DNA from: an uncultured Flavobacteriaceae bacterium
Lineage (GTDB): Bacteria > Bacteroidota > Bacteroidia > Flavobacteriales > Flavobacteriaceae
DNA: 64,000 bases
Reading direction: 5' to 3'
NCBI GenBank assembly: GCA_947494205.1
Contig: CANLUH010000004.1
Span: forward strand, 361,963 to 425,962
Positions 43,375 through 52,334 of the stretch are shown piece after piece. Position numbers and translations under genes: made by a program. The number at the start of each line of letters is the position of its first letter. Positions within the stretch are counted from its first letter, which is position 1. The notes beneath the pieces were generated by a model. It did no database searches. It saw nothing but the letters and a program-made list of their open reading frames with translations, and was not told where the DNA came from.

Positions 43375-43877
43375 ATAAATACTTTATAATTGCTCTATTA
43401 AGTGTATTATGCTTTACAAGTTGCAAAACAGAATCTGAAAAAGAAACCACTATTACCGAAATAAAAGAAGAGGTAATAGAACAACAACAGACCACTAAAC
43501 AGCTTTTAGAAGCACTAAAAGCCAAAGGTTTTAAAACCTTTAGTTATTACGACGAGACTTTAAAAGACACCGTGGTAATGCAACAGTATTTTATTGCGTT
43601 TTTAAAGCGTGGAAAAAACCGAACACAAGACGAAAAGGAAGCTGCAAAAATACAAGAGCAACATCAAGCACATTTAGGTAAAATGTACGATCTAGGTTAT
43701 GCAGATATTTCTGGCCCAATGGGAGACGATGGCGATATTAGAGGGATTACTATTTACAACGTACCTACTTTAAAACTAGCAGATAGCTTAGCAAATTCTG
43801 ATCCCGCTGTTAAAGCTGGAAGATTAGAAATAGAATTACATCCTTGGTGGGTTGGTAAAGGGTTTCCGTTACGATAA
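43365..43877 (+). CDS. YciI-like lipoprotein
   Basis: A 170-residue lipoprotein (lipobox CFTSC, Cys 20). After a Glu/Gln-rich linker, residues 65-170 match the YCII-related ferredoxin-like fold: VVMQQYFIAFLKRGKNRTQDEKEAAKIQEQHQAHLGKM (short piece QQHFIAFL-like QQYFIAFLKRG), GYADISGPMGDDGDIRGITIYN, and a C-terminal EIELHPWWVGKGF. YCII proteins are often of unknown catalytic role. Starts inside the CYTH gene. Confidence 0.8.
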   Translation: MGLNKYFIIALLSVLCFTSCKTESEKETTITEIKEEVIEQQQTTKQLLEALKAKGFKTFSYYDETLKDTVVMQQYFIAFLKRGKNRTQDEKEAAKIQEQHQAHLGKMYDLGYADISGPMGDDGDIRGITIYNVPTLKLADSLANSDPAVKAGRLEIELHPWWVGKGFPLR

Positions 43878-43956
43878 CCCATTTTAGTTATAATATCTTG
43901 TTAATTACTCTTTTAATAGGTGACTTATAAATAGTTTAGTAATATAACTAAAAAAG

Positions 43957-44874
43957 GTGCTTCTACATTTTAACATACAATTTAAAATACTAAATAGACG
44001 GTTTTCAGATTTCGGATTACCTCCTATTATTGCCTATCTGCTTTTATCTATTCTTTTTGTTACAGTTTCTAATGCTTTATTTACAAAAACAGAATATGCA
44101 GTTTACCTATATTACTTTTTAGTATTTAGCACTCTTTCAAAATTAAGTGACCGCGAGCGTAATGACTTTTTAAAATTATGCTATAAGGGTAATGTTTATT
44201 TTAAACTACGCTTGCTAGAAAACCTAGTCATTGCATTACCTTTTATTGGCTTTTTAATCTATAGGTTAGCTTTTATTCCTATTTTAATTATTGTAGCTAT
44301 AGTATTAATAATGACAATTATTAATTTTAATACAAATGTTAATTACACGATTCCTACTCCATTTTACAAAACACCTTTTGAATTTATTACAGGGTTTAGA
44401 AAAACTTTTTTTTTATTTCCAATAGCCTATGCACTTGCTTTTATTTCGATAGCAGTAGATAATTTTAACTTAGGTATTGCTTCAATTATTTTTGTGCTGT
44501 TAATATGTATATCGTATTATTCTAAACCCGAAAAAGATTTTTATGTATGGAGTTTTAATCTATCGGCAGTAGCCTTTTTAAACACAAAAATTAAAACGGC
44601 TATTTACCATTCGTCTCTATTAGTTTTATTGCCTATAATTATATTATGCTGTAACTTTTATCATCACTTTTTTGTAATACTATTTTTTGTAATCTTAGGC
44701 TATATCTTTATTATTACTATGCTACTTGCTAAATACTCTATTTACCCCAAATCTATGCATATTCCTGAAGGTATTATGATTGTATTTTGTGTGTTTTTCC
44801 CACCTTTATTAATTGTAATTTTACCTTATTTTTATAAACGAGCTATAAAACAACTACAACTTATTTTAGAATGA
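43957..44874 (+). CDS. ABC-type membrane subunit (permease-like)
   Basis: A 305-residue integral membrane protein with about seven helices and no signal peptide. The only reasonable start is GTG 43957; the next in-frame ATG lies deep in the protein. No strong family motif is seen, though its size and pairing with an ATPase by a 4-nt overlap (ATGA) mark it as the membrane half of an ABC exporter. The group is reminiscent of bacteriocin/ABC-2 type permeases in Bacteroidota, by topology only. The nearest possible cargo genes are the double-glycine peptides at 38.9 and 41.4 kb. Confidence 0.7.
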   Translation: MLLHFNIQFKILNRRFSDFGLPPIIAYLLLSILFVTVSNALFTKTEYAVYLYYFLVFSTLSKLSDRERNDFLKLCYKGNVYFKLRLLENLVIALPFIGFLIYRLAFIPILIIVAIVLIMTIINFNTNVNYTIPTPFYKTPFEFITGFRKTFFLFPIAYALAFISIAVDNFNLGIASIIFVLLICISYYSKPEKDFYVWSFNLSAVAFLNTKIKTAIYHSSLLVLLPIIILCCNFYHHFFVILFFVILGYIFIITMLLAKYSIYPKSMHIPEGIMIVFCVFFPPLLIVILPYFYKRAIKQLQLILE

Positions 44875-45551
44875 TACACATTGAAAAGCTTTATAAATCT
44901 TATGGAAAATTAAGTGTACTTAAAGACATTAATATAAACTTAAAAAAGGGTCATGTTTATGGTATTGTTGGAGAAAATGGTGCTGGCAAAACAACTTTGT
45001 TTCGTTGTATTGCAGGTTTAGAGAAATATGAAGGCTCTATAAACTCACAACATAAACTATTAAAACAACATTTAGGTTTATTATTAACTAATCCTTTCTT
45101 TTTTGAAAAACTAACTGGCAAAGAGTATATTAAATTACTTACTAATGCTAGACACAAAACAGTTGAAGATATCGAATCTAAAAATATTTTTAATCTTCCT
45201 TTAAATAAATATGCTTCTACTTATTCTACAGGAATGAAAAAGAAGTTGGCATTAACGGCTATTTTACTTCAGGATAATGATTGTTTTATTCTAGACGAAC
45301 CTTTTAATGGCGTAGATATACAAAGCAATATTATTATTACAGAAATTATACATAAGCTAAAGTCCTTAAATAAAATAGTAGTAATCTCTTCTCATATTTT
45401 TTCAACCTTAGAAGACACTTGCGATACAATACATTTACTTAAAAATGGTAGCATAACAAAAACGGTTGTTAAGGCCGATTTTAAGACCCTAGAACAAGAA
45501 ATGAAAGCATTTTCTATAGGCTCAAAAATAGAGACATTAAATCTAAAATAA
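44871..45551 (+). CDS. ABC transporter ATP-binding protein
   Basis: A 226-residue ATPase: Walker A GIVGENGAGKTTLFR, signature YSTGMKKKLALTA (STGMK, a variant common in ABC-2 exporters), Walker B CFILDEPFNGVDIQ and switch His in VISSHIFSTLED. It is coupled to the membrane subunit by a 4-nt overlap. It shares with the ATPase at 21865 the sequence DEPFNG but otherwise only general family similarity. Convergent with hflX, 7 nt away. Confidence 0.88.
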   Translation: MIHIEKLYKSYGKLSVLKDININLKKGHVYGIVGENGAGKTTLFRCIAGLEKYEGSINSQHKLLKQHLGLLLTNPFFFEKLTGKEYIKLLTNARHKTVEDIESKNIFNLPLNKYASTYSTGMKKKLALTAILLQDNDCFILDEPFNGVDIQSNIIITEIIHKLKSLNKIVVISSHIFSTLEDTCDTIHLLKNGSITKTVVKADFKTLEQEMKAFSIGSKIETLNLK

Positions 45552-45558
45552 ATTTATT

Positions 45559-46788
45559 TTATTCTTCTTCATTTCCCATATCCTCGTAATTATAATCTGG
45601 ATATAAAAAGTGATTGTATGGAAAACGTGTAATGTGGATATCTCTAACCTCATCGTACACACGCTTTTTAAAGTCTTCTAAATTTTGTTTGTTTATAGCC
45701 GAAATAAACAGCGCGTTATTCCCTATTTTATTCATCCAGGTTTTGCGCCACTCATCTAAACTGTAATGTTTCTCGGTACGTTCTGCTATTAAATCGGTTT
45801 CATCAAACGGTTCCGCTTCGTAAGCATCAATTTTATTAAATACCATAATGGTTGGCTTATCTGCACTTTTTATTTCACCTAGAATTTTATTTACAGAGGC
45901 AATATGATCTTCAAAATTAGGATGCGAAATATCTACAACATGTAATAATAAATCGGCTTCACGAACCTCATCTAAAGTACTTTTAAACGAATCGACTAAT
46001 TGTGTTGGTAGCTTACGTATAAACCCAACGGTGTCTGATAATAAAAACGGCAAATTCTGAATCACTACTTTCCTAACCGTAGTATCTAATGTAGCAAACA
46101 GCTTATTTTCTGCAAACACTTCACTTTTACTAACAGTATTCATTAAAGTAGATTTCCCAACGTTGGTATACCCAACAAGTGCTACACGTACCATTTTACC
46201 ACGGTTACCACGTTGTACAGACATTTGTTTGTCTATCGCTTTAATCTTGTCTTTTAATTGTGAGATACGGTCGCGAACAATACGTCTATCGGTTTCAATC
46301 TCTGTTTCACCAGGTCCACGCATTCCAATTCCCCCTTTTTGTCTTTCAAGGTGCGTCCACATTCCTCGTAATCTTGGTAGTAAATATTGGCATTGAGCTA
46401 ATTCTACTTGGGTTCTTGCATAACTAGTTTGCGCACGTTGCGCAAAAATGTCTAATATTAAATTGGTTCTATCAAGTACTTTACAGTTTAATATTTTACT
46501 TATGTTTCGTTCTTGCGAGGCCGATAATTCATCATCGAAAATAGCAGTACCTACTTTATTATCTTCAATAAATTGGCGTACATCTTCCATTCTACCACTT
46601 CCTAAATAGGTTTTAGAATTGGGCATATCCATTTTTTGAGTAAATCGTTTTAAAACCTCTCCTCCTGCGGTGTACGTTAAAAACTCAAGTTCATCTAAAT
46701 ATTCTTTAGACTTCACTTCATTTTGTTCTCTTGTAATCGCTCCAATTAATACTGCTTTTTCTAAGGCTATATCCTTCTTTTCTAACAT
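45559..46788 (-). CDS. hflX: Ribosome-associated GTPase HflX
   Basis: A GTPase that splits or rescues stalled ribosomes. N-terminal domain (about 1-180) with GGIGMRGPGETEIETDRR, coiled coil, then the G domain: G1 VGYTNVGKSTLMN, G2 LFATLDTTVR, G3 SDTVGFIRKLP, G4 VFNKIDAYE, and G5 near LFISAINKQN. Normal length (409). The divergent nuclease-like gene shares its 76-nt promoter region. Confidence 0.95.
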   Translation of the reverse strand: MLEKKDIALEKAVLIGAITREQNEVKSKEYLDELEFLTYTAGGEVLKRFTQKMDMPNSKTYLGSGRMEDVRQFIEDNKVGTAIFDDELSASQERNISKILNCKVLDRTNLILDIFAQRAQTSYARTQVELAQCQYLLPRLRGMWTHLERQKGGIGMRGPGETEIETDRRIVRDRISQLKDKIKAIDKQMSVQRGNRGKMVRVALVGYTNVGKSTLMNTVSKSEVFAENKLFATLDTTVRKVVIQNLPFLLSDTVGFIRKLPTQLVDSFKSTLDEVREADLLLHVVDISHPNFEDHIASVNKILGEIKSADKPTIMVFNKIDAYEAEPFDETDLIAERTEKHYSLDEWRKTWMNKIGNNALFISAINKQNLEDFKKRVYDEVRDIHITRFPYNHFLYPDYNYEDMGNEEE

Positions 46789-46804
46789 AAATAAAATTAA
46801 AGGA

Positions 46805-46837
46805 CAAAGTTACGCAATTGAAAGCAGATTAAATTTG
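46805..46837. promoter_or_regulatory. Divergent -7 boxes for hflX and the nuclease-fold gene
   Basis: Minus-strand TAACTTTG (46805-46812) faces hflX and plus-strand TAAATTTG (46830-46837) faces the gene at 46865. Both match TANNTTTG; no well-spaced TTG boxes are seen. Confidence 0.4.
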
Positions 46838-46864
46838 CTATTTTTAGCCTTTCAAACTTAATTG

Positions 46865-47827
46865 ATGCTAAACTTCTTTAAATCGAAAGCCAAAAAGCAC
46901 ACCATAGCTTTTTATAATATTGAAAACCTTTTCGATATCTATGATGATGAACTCACTCGCGATGATGATTTTCAGCCTACCTCAGAAAAACGCTGGACAG
47001 TAAAACGTTACAAGAATAAGTTAAAGAAAATAGGTTATGCTATTTCTAATATTGGAAAAAAAGAAACCCAAAAGCATCCTGTAATAGTTGGTCTAGCTGA
47101 AATAGAAAATGCAGATGTTTTAAAAGATTTAGTACAATCTAAACATATAGAAGCGGTTAATTATAAGTTTGTGCATTACGATTCTAGCGATGAGCGCGGT
47201 ATAGACGTTGCTTTACTTTATGACGAATCTGTTTTTAAGGTAGCCTATTCCGAAACATTTTCTGTAGAACTTATTGAAGACGATGGTACCATAGATTATA
47301 CCAGAGATATTTTATTAGTTAGTGGTCTATTTGAAGGTTTAGAGCTTCATGTTATAGTAAACCATTGGCCTTCTCGACGAAGTGGCGATGATGAAACAGA
47401 ACCAAAACGTATGGCAGCTTCGCAAAAGGTTAGCTATATAATTTCGCAGATAAAAGCAAAAAACAATAATGCTAAAATTGTTGTAATGGGCGATTTTAAT
47501 GATGACCCTGCTAGTAATAGCATTAAAGCATTAGTAAAAACGAATGGTTTATTTAATCCTATGGACACACTTTTATCTCAAGACCGCGGGACGACAACGT
47601 ATCGTAAACAATGGAATTTATTCGACCAGATTTTAATTACTCATAATTTCTTTGAGCGTAAATCGAATAGCCTACGTTTTAAAAAAGCCAATATTTTCGA
47701 TGAAGATTTTTTAAAACTTTATGATGGTAAATATAAAGGTAGTCCATACAGGACTTATGTAGGAAAACGATACAAGGGCGGCTATAGTGATCACTTCCCT
47801 GTATACATGACAATTTATAAAAAGTAG
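46865..47827 (+). CDS. Endonuclease/exonuclease/phosphatase family protein
   Basis: A 320-residue protein of the DNase I-like fold. Motifs: FYNIENLFDIYDDE, VGLAEIENADVL (catalytic Glu), HYDSSDERGIDVALLYD, VNHWPSRRSGDDETEPKRMAA, VVMGDFNDDPASNS and C-terminal GGYSDHFPVYMTI. No signal peptide, so cytosolic or attached; the natural substrate (nucleic acid, phospholipid or other) is unknown. ATG 46865 is preferred over TTG 46862. Confidence 0.88.
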   Translation: MLNFFKSKAKKHTIAFYNIENLFDIYDDELTRDDDFQPTSEKRWTVKRYKNKLKKIGYAISNIGKKETQKHPVIVGLAEIENADVLKDLVQSKHIEAVNYKFVHYDSSDERGIDVALLYDESVFKVAYSETFSVELIEDDGTIDYTRDILLVSGLFEGLELHVIVNHWPSRRSGDDETEPKRMAASQKVSYIISQIKAKNNNAKIVVMGDFNDDPASNSIKALVKTNGLFNPMDTLLSQDRGTTTYRKQWNLFDQILITHNFFERKSNSLRFKKANIFDEDFLKLYDGKYKGSPYRTYVGKRYKGGYSDHFPVYMTIYKK

Positions 47828-47874
47828 ACACTTTAATAAGTAACTCTTATTATTTTTTTTTAAGTTTGAAAGCT

Positions 47875-49752
47875 ATGATTAAACGTTCCCTTTGTTTATT
47901 ACTACTTCTTTTATTATTTTTTAATTGCTCTAAAACCACTTCTAAAGAGGATTTAAAGAGTACGATAAGACAAATTGTTGCATTACAAAAAAAAGCAAAA
48001 ACTAATGTAAACGATTCCACACTACTATACATAAACAAGGCTAATGGTTTAATTAAAAACACCGAAAATATTCCAGATTCTTTAATTATTGAAAATATTT
48101 TTAGAAAAGGCTATTATTATTCACAAATTAAAGAACGGGATTCTGCAACACATTACTTCTATAAGGTAATTACTTTGGCAAAAGATGCAGCAATACATCC
48201 AGAAAGAGAACGCACATATTACAGAGAGACCTGCGAAAATGATTTAAAAGCCAATCGTACTGCTAATTGTATGAACACTATTAGCACCTATGTAGATATT
48301 GTTTCTAAAAGAGAAGACCCTACAGATTTAATGTATGCCTATAACATTTTAGAAAATATACACAGAACACTTAACAACCACAAGGAAGCATTATATTATA
48401 ACGAAGAGACTCAAAAAATAGCTACGTTTTGTAATAACGAAGAAATCTCTTCAATAACAAGCGCTGCGAAAGCAACCTTGTTAACTCCTCACAAACTAAA
48501 TAGAAATAAAGAAGCTCTTGTACTTTTAGATAGTATTTCTAAAAACCACAAAAACTACTCAGACCTCGCCAACATACAAGTATTTAGAAATTATGCCATT
48601 TCTAATTACTACGATTACAATTACCCTGAGGCTGTTAAAAATTATAAAAAATCTATTTTTTACACTAAAAAAGACACATTAAATATTCTCTATGATGATT
48701 ATATGCTAGAAAATTATCTTAACATTTCTGAAGCATTTATAGAATTAGAAAAATATGAAACTGCAACTAAATATATAGATTCGGCATCACTGCATATAGA
48801 TGCTAAATCCAGTTTTGAACTGATAAGCTTTTTAGGAGTACTTAAATTAAGATTAAGTTATGGTAAAGGCACTAAAATCGATGAAGTAATTTATGATTAT
48901 TATGACCTCATAGATATACAAAACACAATTCATAAAGAACGAATACAAGAAGAATTATCTGCTTTAAAGGTTGCTAATAAAAACCAAGAAAACCTAAAAA
49001 TTCAGAATAAACAAAATGAAATAGATAAACTAAGATTAAAATCTGGACTTTTAATTCTTATTGTTTTAATAAGTTTACTAAGCCTGTTGGCCTTCTTGTT
49101 TTTCCGTAATAGAAAATATAAATTCGAAAAACAAAGCTTACAGATGCAACAGCGATTATTACGTTCGCAAATGAGTCCGCATTTTACATTTAACACGCTG
49201 TATGCAATTCAAAATAAAATAAAAGAAGACCAAGATGGTTCTATAAATTATTTAGTAAAGTTTTCAAGGTTATTACGCCTTATTTTGGAAAACTCTATGA
49301 TTAACTATGTACAATTAGAAAAAGAAATAGAATCCTTACGAAAATATATGGATTTACAATTATTACGTTTTCCATCTAAATTCGATTACTCCATTACTTT
49401 CGATAACTTAGATGAAGACGAGTTGATATTTATACCACCAATGTTAATACAACCCTTTGTAGAAAACAGTATAGAACATGGTTTTTTAGGTGTAGATTAC
49501 AAAGGTCTTGTTACTATTAATTTAACATTACAGGACAAATACATACTTTGCACTATTACAGATAATGGTATTGGATTAAAAAAGGGGGATAATAAAAATA
49601 AAACATCTGCCTCTACTGGTTTAATTTCCGACTTTATTTTAAAAGCTACCAAAAATAAAGTAAAACTACATGATAGAAAAGGCACAGAAATTGATGCAAC
49701 TGGAGTTATAGTAGAATTCTTAATCCCATACAAACTAACCGAATATGATTAG
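47875..49752 (+). CDS. TPR-containing sensor histidine kinase, lipoprotein-type N-terminus
   Basis: A 625-residue sensor. The N-terminus carries a lipobox-like signal (LLLLFFNCS), followed by TPR-like helical repeats (about 40-340), a coiled coil, one transmembrane helix (LLILIVLISLLSLLAFLFF, near 382-400) and a LytS-type kinase: LRSQMSPHFTFNTLYAIQNKI with phospho-acceptor His near 435, LVKFSRLLRLIL, PPMLIQPFVENSIEHGFLG and ITDNGIGL. Both a lipid anchor and an internal helix would be unusual, so the first segment may be a plain signal peptide. ATG 47875 is preferred over TTG 47866. It overlaps the LytTR gene by 8 nt. Confidence 0.9.
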   Translation: MIKRSLCLLLLLLLFFNCSKTTSKEDLKSTIRQIVALQKKAKTNVNDSTLLYINKANGLIKNTENIPDSLIIENIFRKGYYYSQIKERDSATHYFYKVITLAKDAAIHPERERTYYRETCENDLKANRTANCMNTISTYVDIVSKREDPTDLMYAYNILENIHRTLNNHKEALYYNEETQKIATFCNNEEISSITSAAKATLLTPHKLNRNKEALVLLDSISKNHKNYSDLANIQVFRNYAISNYYDYNYPEAVKNYKKSIFYTKKDTLNILYDDYMLENYLNISEAFIELEKYETATKYIDSASLHIDAKSSFELISFLGVLKLRLSYGKGTKIDEVIYDYYDLIDIQNTIHKERIQEELSALKVANKNQENLKIQNKQNEIDKLRLKSGLLILIVLISLLSLLAFLFFRNRKYKFEKQSLQMQQRLLRSQMSPHFTFNTLYAIQNKIKEDQDGSINYLVKFSRLLRLILENSMINYVQLEKEIESLRKYMDLQLLRFPSKFDYSITFDNLDEDELIFIPPMLIQPFVENSIEHGFLGVDYKGLVTINLTLQDKYILCTITDNGIGLKKGDNKNKTSASTGLISDFILKATKNKVKLHDRKGTEIDATGVIVEFLIPYKLTEYD

Positions 49753-50488
49753 AGCACTTATAATTGATGATGAAGCGCATATAAGAAAAGATATACGCAG
49801 TAAAGTAGAAGACCATTTTAGTAACGATATTATTGTTATAGAAGAAGCTGAAAGTGTAGAAACAGGTTTAATAGCTATAGATAAATATGAACCTCAGTTA
49901 CTATTCTTAGATGTTCACTTAACCGATGGTACTGGTTTTGATTTATTAACACAAACTGCACATAAAGGTTTTGATGTTATTTTTATAACAGGATTCGATG
50001 ATCATGCCATAAAAGCGATAAGAGTTGGCGCTCTCGACTATATTTTAAAACCTGTAGATATAGATGAGTTTATTACTTCTGTAGAAAAAGCCATAGCTAA
50101 CAATAAAAAAGAAAACCATTTAGAAAAATTAGTAGAAATTTCTAGCGAATATTTTAATAAAGGCGCTCAGAATAAACGTATTATTTTAAAAACTACAGAT
50201 AACGTTTACGCTGTTTATGAAGATGATATTATCTATTGTAAGTCTGATGGTAATTACACTACTTTTTTTACACAGCAGATGGAAAAAATAGTAGTGTCTA
50301 AATCTATAAAAAAGGTTACTGAAATTTTATCTGAAGATAATTTTATACGCTGTCATCAATCTTACATAGTGAATAAAAAACATGTATTAAAATATAATAA
50401 ACAAGGGGTACTTGTTGTAAACCTAGACATTAGAGTTCCTGTTTCCAGTAGACGAAAAGATTATGTTATTAAGCGTATTTTCGAATAA
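49745..50488 (+). CDS. LytTR-family response regulator
   Basis: A 247-residue regulator, cognate partner of the overlapping TPR kinase. Receiver domain: DDE (8-10), phospho-acceptor Asp56 (LLFLDVHLTDG), FITGFDDHAIKAI, and DYILKPVDI. LytTR domain from about 135: RIILKTTDNVYAVYEDDIIYC, then FIRCHQSYIVNKKHVLKY. It precedes two tandem lipoprotein genes by about 120 nt on the same strand, which are plausible targets. Confidence 0.92.
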   Translation: MIRALIIDDEAHIRKDIRSKVEDHFSNDIIVIEEAESVETGLIAIDKYEPQLLFLDVHLTDGTGFDLLTQTAHKGFDVIFITGFDDHAIKAIRVGALDYILKPVDIDEFITSVEKAIANNKKENHLEKLVEISSEYFNKGAQNKRIILKTTDNVYAVYEDDIIYCKSDGNYTTFFTQQMEKIVVSKSIKKVTEILSEDNFIRCHQSYIVNKKHVLKYNKQGVLVVNLDIRVPVSSRRKDYVIKRIFE

Positions 50489-50608
50489 CCTGCGATTACG
50501 AATTTCAAAACGTTACTAACGAATATGAAATATTACATAACGCTTTTGAAAGCTGTATGAATTTCCTTCTTTTTTAATCCTATTTTTGTAACAACAAAAA
50601 AATATACT

Positions 50609-51364
50609 ATGAAAATAAATTTAAAACGACTACTCCCTGCATTACTATTAGTATTTTTTGCTTGCGAAACAGACACACAAGAATTAGAAACAAATAATAT
50701 TGAAAACACTACATCATTAAATAAAAAGACTTTAAAAGGAGGAACCCTCGATAATTTAGAAGAAGAAATTGTAAGATTAGAAAACCTAATGCAATGGGTT
50801 TCTTTTTTAACAGCAGAAACGTTACTAGATAGCCCTGAAGCAGAAATAGAATTTAGACAAAACATATCTAGTGTTATAAATTCAAATGTGGCTAAAAGAG
50901 TTACCTTAAGTAAATTATTTTCTTACGACAATCCAGCTTTTATGGCTGCTTTTCAACAAACACATTTTGAATATGAGTCTAATAATTGGTTACATTGGGA
51001 TGAATCCTGCGGTAGACCTTCTGAAGGTCGCCCAGTACTTCCACCTTCTGGAGGCTGTAATACCTTTTGTACATTTATAAACGCTATAACAAATTACTAT
51101 TGCCTAGAAATGTATCTACCCAACGGTTATGTCACTCCTCTTATTGGCTCAAACCAATCTATTACATCTTCTGCACATCCTTTAAATAATAATATTTATA
51201 ATAATTGTTATGCGCATCCAGGTTGCGATGATAATTTAAATATTAATCCATTTAATTTAAACTCTTACCCAAACACACTAGTAGTAAGACCTTATGTTGA
51301 TGGTAAAAACCTTTGCGAATATGAACAATTAGATATGGATTTCACACTATTTTTAAATAACTAG
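50609..51364 (+). CDS. Tandem CGRPSEGRP lipoprotein, copy 1
   Basis: A 251-residue lipoprotein (lipobox LLVFFAC, Cys about 18) that I do not recognise. Aligned with the next gene it shares MQWVSFLTAETL, a KLFSYDNPAFMAAFQQ helix, the motif CGRPSEGRPVLPPSGG, a Cys-bracketed FINAITNYYCLEMYLPNG region, ITSSAHPLN, and an end with VRPY and FLNN. Six or more Cys suggest extracytoplasmic disulfides. The pair sits behind a sensor/LytTR pair. A surface or secreted role is likely; the precise function is unknown. Confidence 0.65.
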   Translation: MKINLKRLLPALLLVFFACETDTQELETNNIENTTSLNKKTLKGGTLDNLEEEIVRLENLMQWVSFLTAETLLDSPEAEIEFRQNISSVINSNVAKRVTLSKLFSYDNPAFMAAFQQTHFEYESNNWLHWDESCGRPSEGRPVLPPSGGCNTFCTFINAITNYYCLEMYLPNGYVTPLIGSNQSITSSAHPLNNNIYNNCYAHPGCDDNLNINPFNLNSYPNTLVVRPYVDGKNLCEYEQLDMDFTLFLNN

Positions 51365-51380
51365 ATTAAAAACAATAATT

Positions 51381-52154
51381 ATGAAAAGAATCACAAAATT
51401 ACTTTTATTCCCTACCTTATTATTAGTGCTTTTTGCATGCGAAAAGGATACCGAAGATTTAAATAAAAATATAGAAGAGAATAATATATTACTAAAGCAA
51501 GGATTTGCATCGAGCTCTAATCCAAATCAACAATTTGTAATAGATATGCAATGGATTTCTTTCTTAACTGCCCAAACCATATATAATAATGGTCCCGCTA
51601 GAAATGAATTTACCGCATCTTTATCTTCTATAAGTTTTGTAAGCCCTTCAAAAAAAGTAAAACTTAGCGACCTTTTCTCAGATAACAACCCAGTATTTAT
51701 GGCTGCTTTCGAAGAGGTTTTTCTTTCTTACGAAGCAAACGACTGGCATCATTCCAATGATGGTCATATTTGTGGAAGACCTAGCGAAGGTCGCCCACAA
51801 CTACCACCATCTGGAGGTATAGATGATTCATGTACCAGCAGTCAACTTTACTGCGACTTTATAAGAGCTATTACACATCTATATTGCCTAGAATTTTATT
51901 TACCTAAAGGTAACCCAATAGGGTCTTTAGGAACAAACGACTTTATAAATATTACATCTTCTGCACACCCTTTAAATACTAGTAACTCTAATGATGCATA
52001 CGGACATCCTTGTTCGCTAAGTAATACTGTAATTAATAATGCAAATTTCAACCACTACGCTAATCCTTTAATTACCAGACCTTACACAAGTTCTGCAGCT
52101 ATTTGTTCTAATCCAGAATCTAATATTGATTTTACAGAATTTTTAGCGAATTAA
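51381..52154 (+). CDS. Tandem CGRPSEGRP lipoprotein, copy 2
   Basis: A 257-residue paralogue of the preceding gene, 16 nt downstream and in the same operon. Lipobox LVLFAC (Cys about 20); shared blocks are DMQWISFLTAQTI, KLSDLFSDNNPVFMAAFEE, CGRPSEGRPQLPPSGG, DFIRAITHLYCLEFYLPKG, ITSSAHPLNT, and C-terminal TRPY and FLAN. The charged linker after the Cys is poorly conserved. Tandem duplication with divergence suggests adaptation to different targets. It ends 17 nt before a strong terminator. Confidence 0.65.
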   Translation: MKRITKLLLFPTLLLVLFACEKDTEDLNKNIEENNILLKQGFASSSNPNQQFVIDMQWISFLTAQTIYNNGPARNEFTASLSSISFVSPSKKVKLSDLFSDNNPVFMAAFEEVFLSYEANDWHHSNDGHICGRPSEGRPQLPPSGGIDDSCTSSQLYCDFIRAITHLYCLEFYLPKGNPIGSLGTNDFINITSSAHPLNTSNSNDAYGHPCSLSNTVINNANFNHYANPLITRPYTSSAAICSNPESNIDFTEFLAN

Positions 52155-52170
52155 TAATTAAAAAACTTAG

Positions 52171-52207
52171 AAAAAGCCCATTAAACTAGTTTAATGGGCT
52201 TTTTTTA
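52171..52207 (+). terminator. Terminator of the tandem-lipoprotein operon
   Basis: Perfect palindrome with arm AAAAAGCCCATTAAACT (17 bp), loop-less centre CTAG region, followed by seven T. It separates this unit from the metallohydrolase cassette. Confidence 0.88.
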
Positions 52208-52334
52208 GTATCTCCACATTATGATTTGGTATAGCTAAATATTTTTATTTAAAATATTAATGTATCTTTAGTATTCAAAATAACACTTCCCTAGGTCTCT
52301 TGTATTAATAGCATAAAACAAGTACTTAAATATT

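Noticed and set aside
38933..45551. A complete lanthipeptide cluster
   Set aside because: Peptide genes and an ABC pair exist, but no lanthionine synthetase, cyclase or leader peptidase is present, and the ABC genes lie 2.4 kb away behind unrelated genes.
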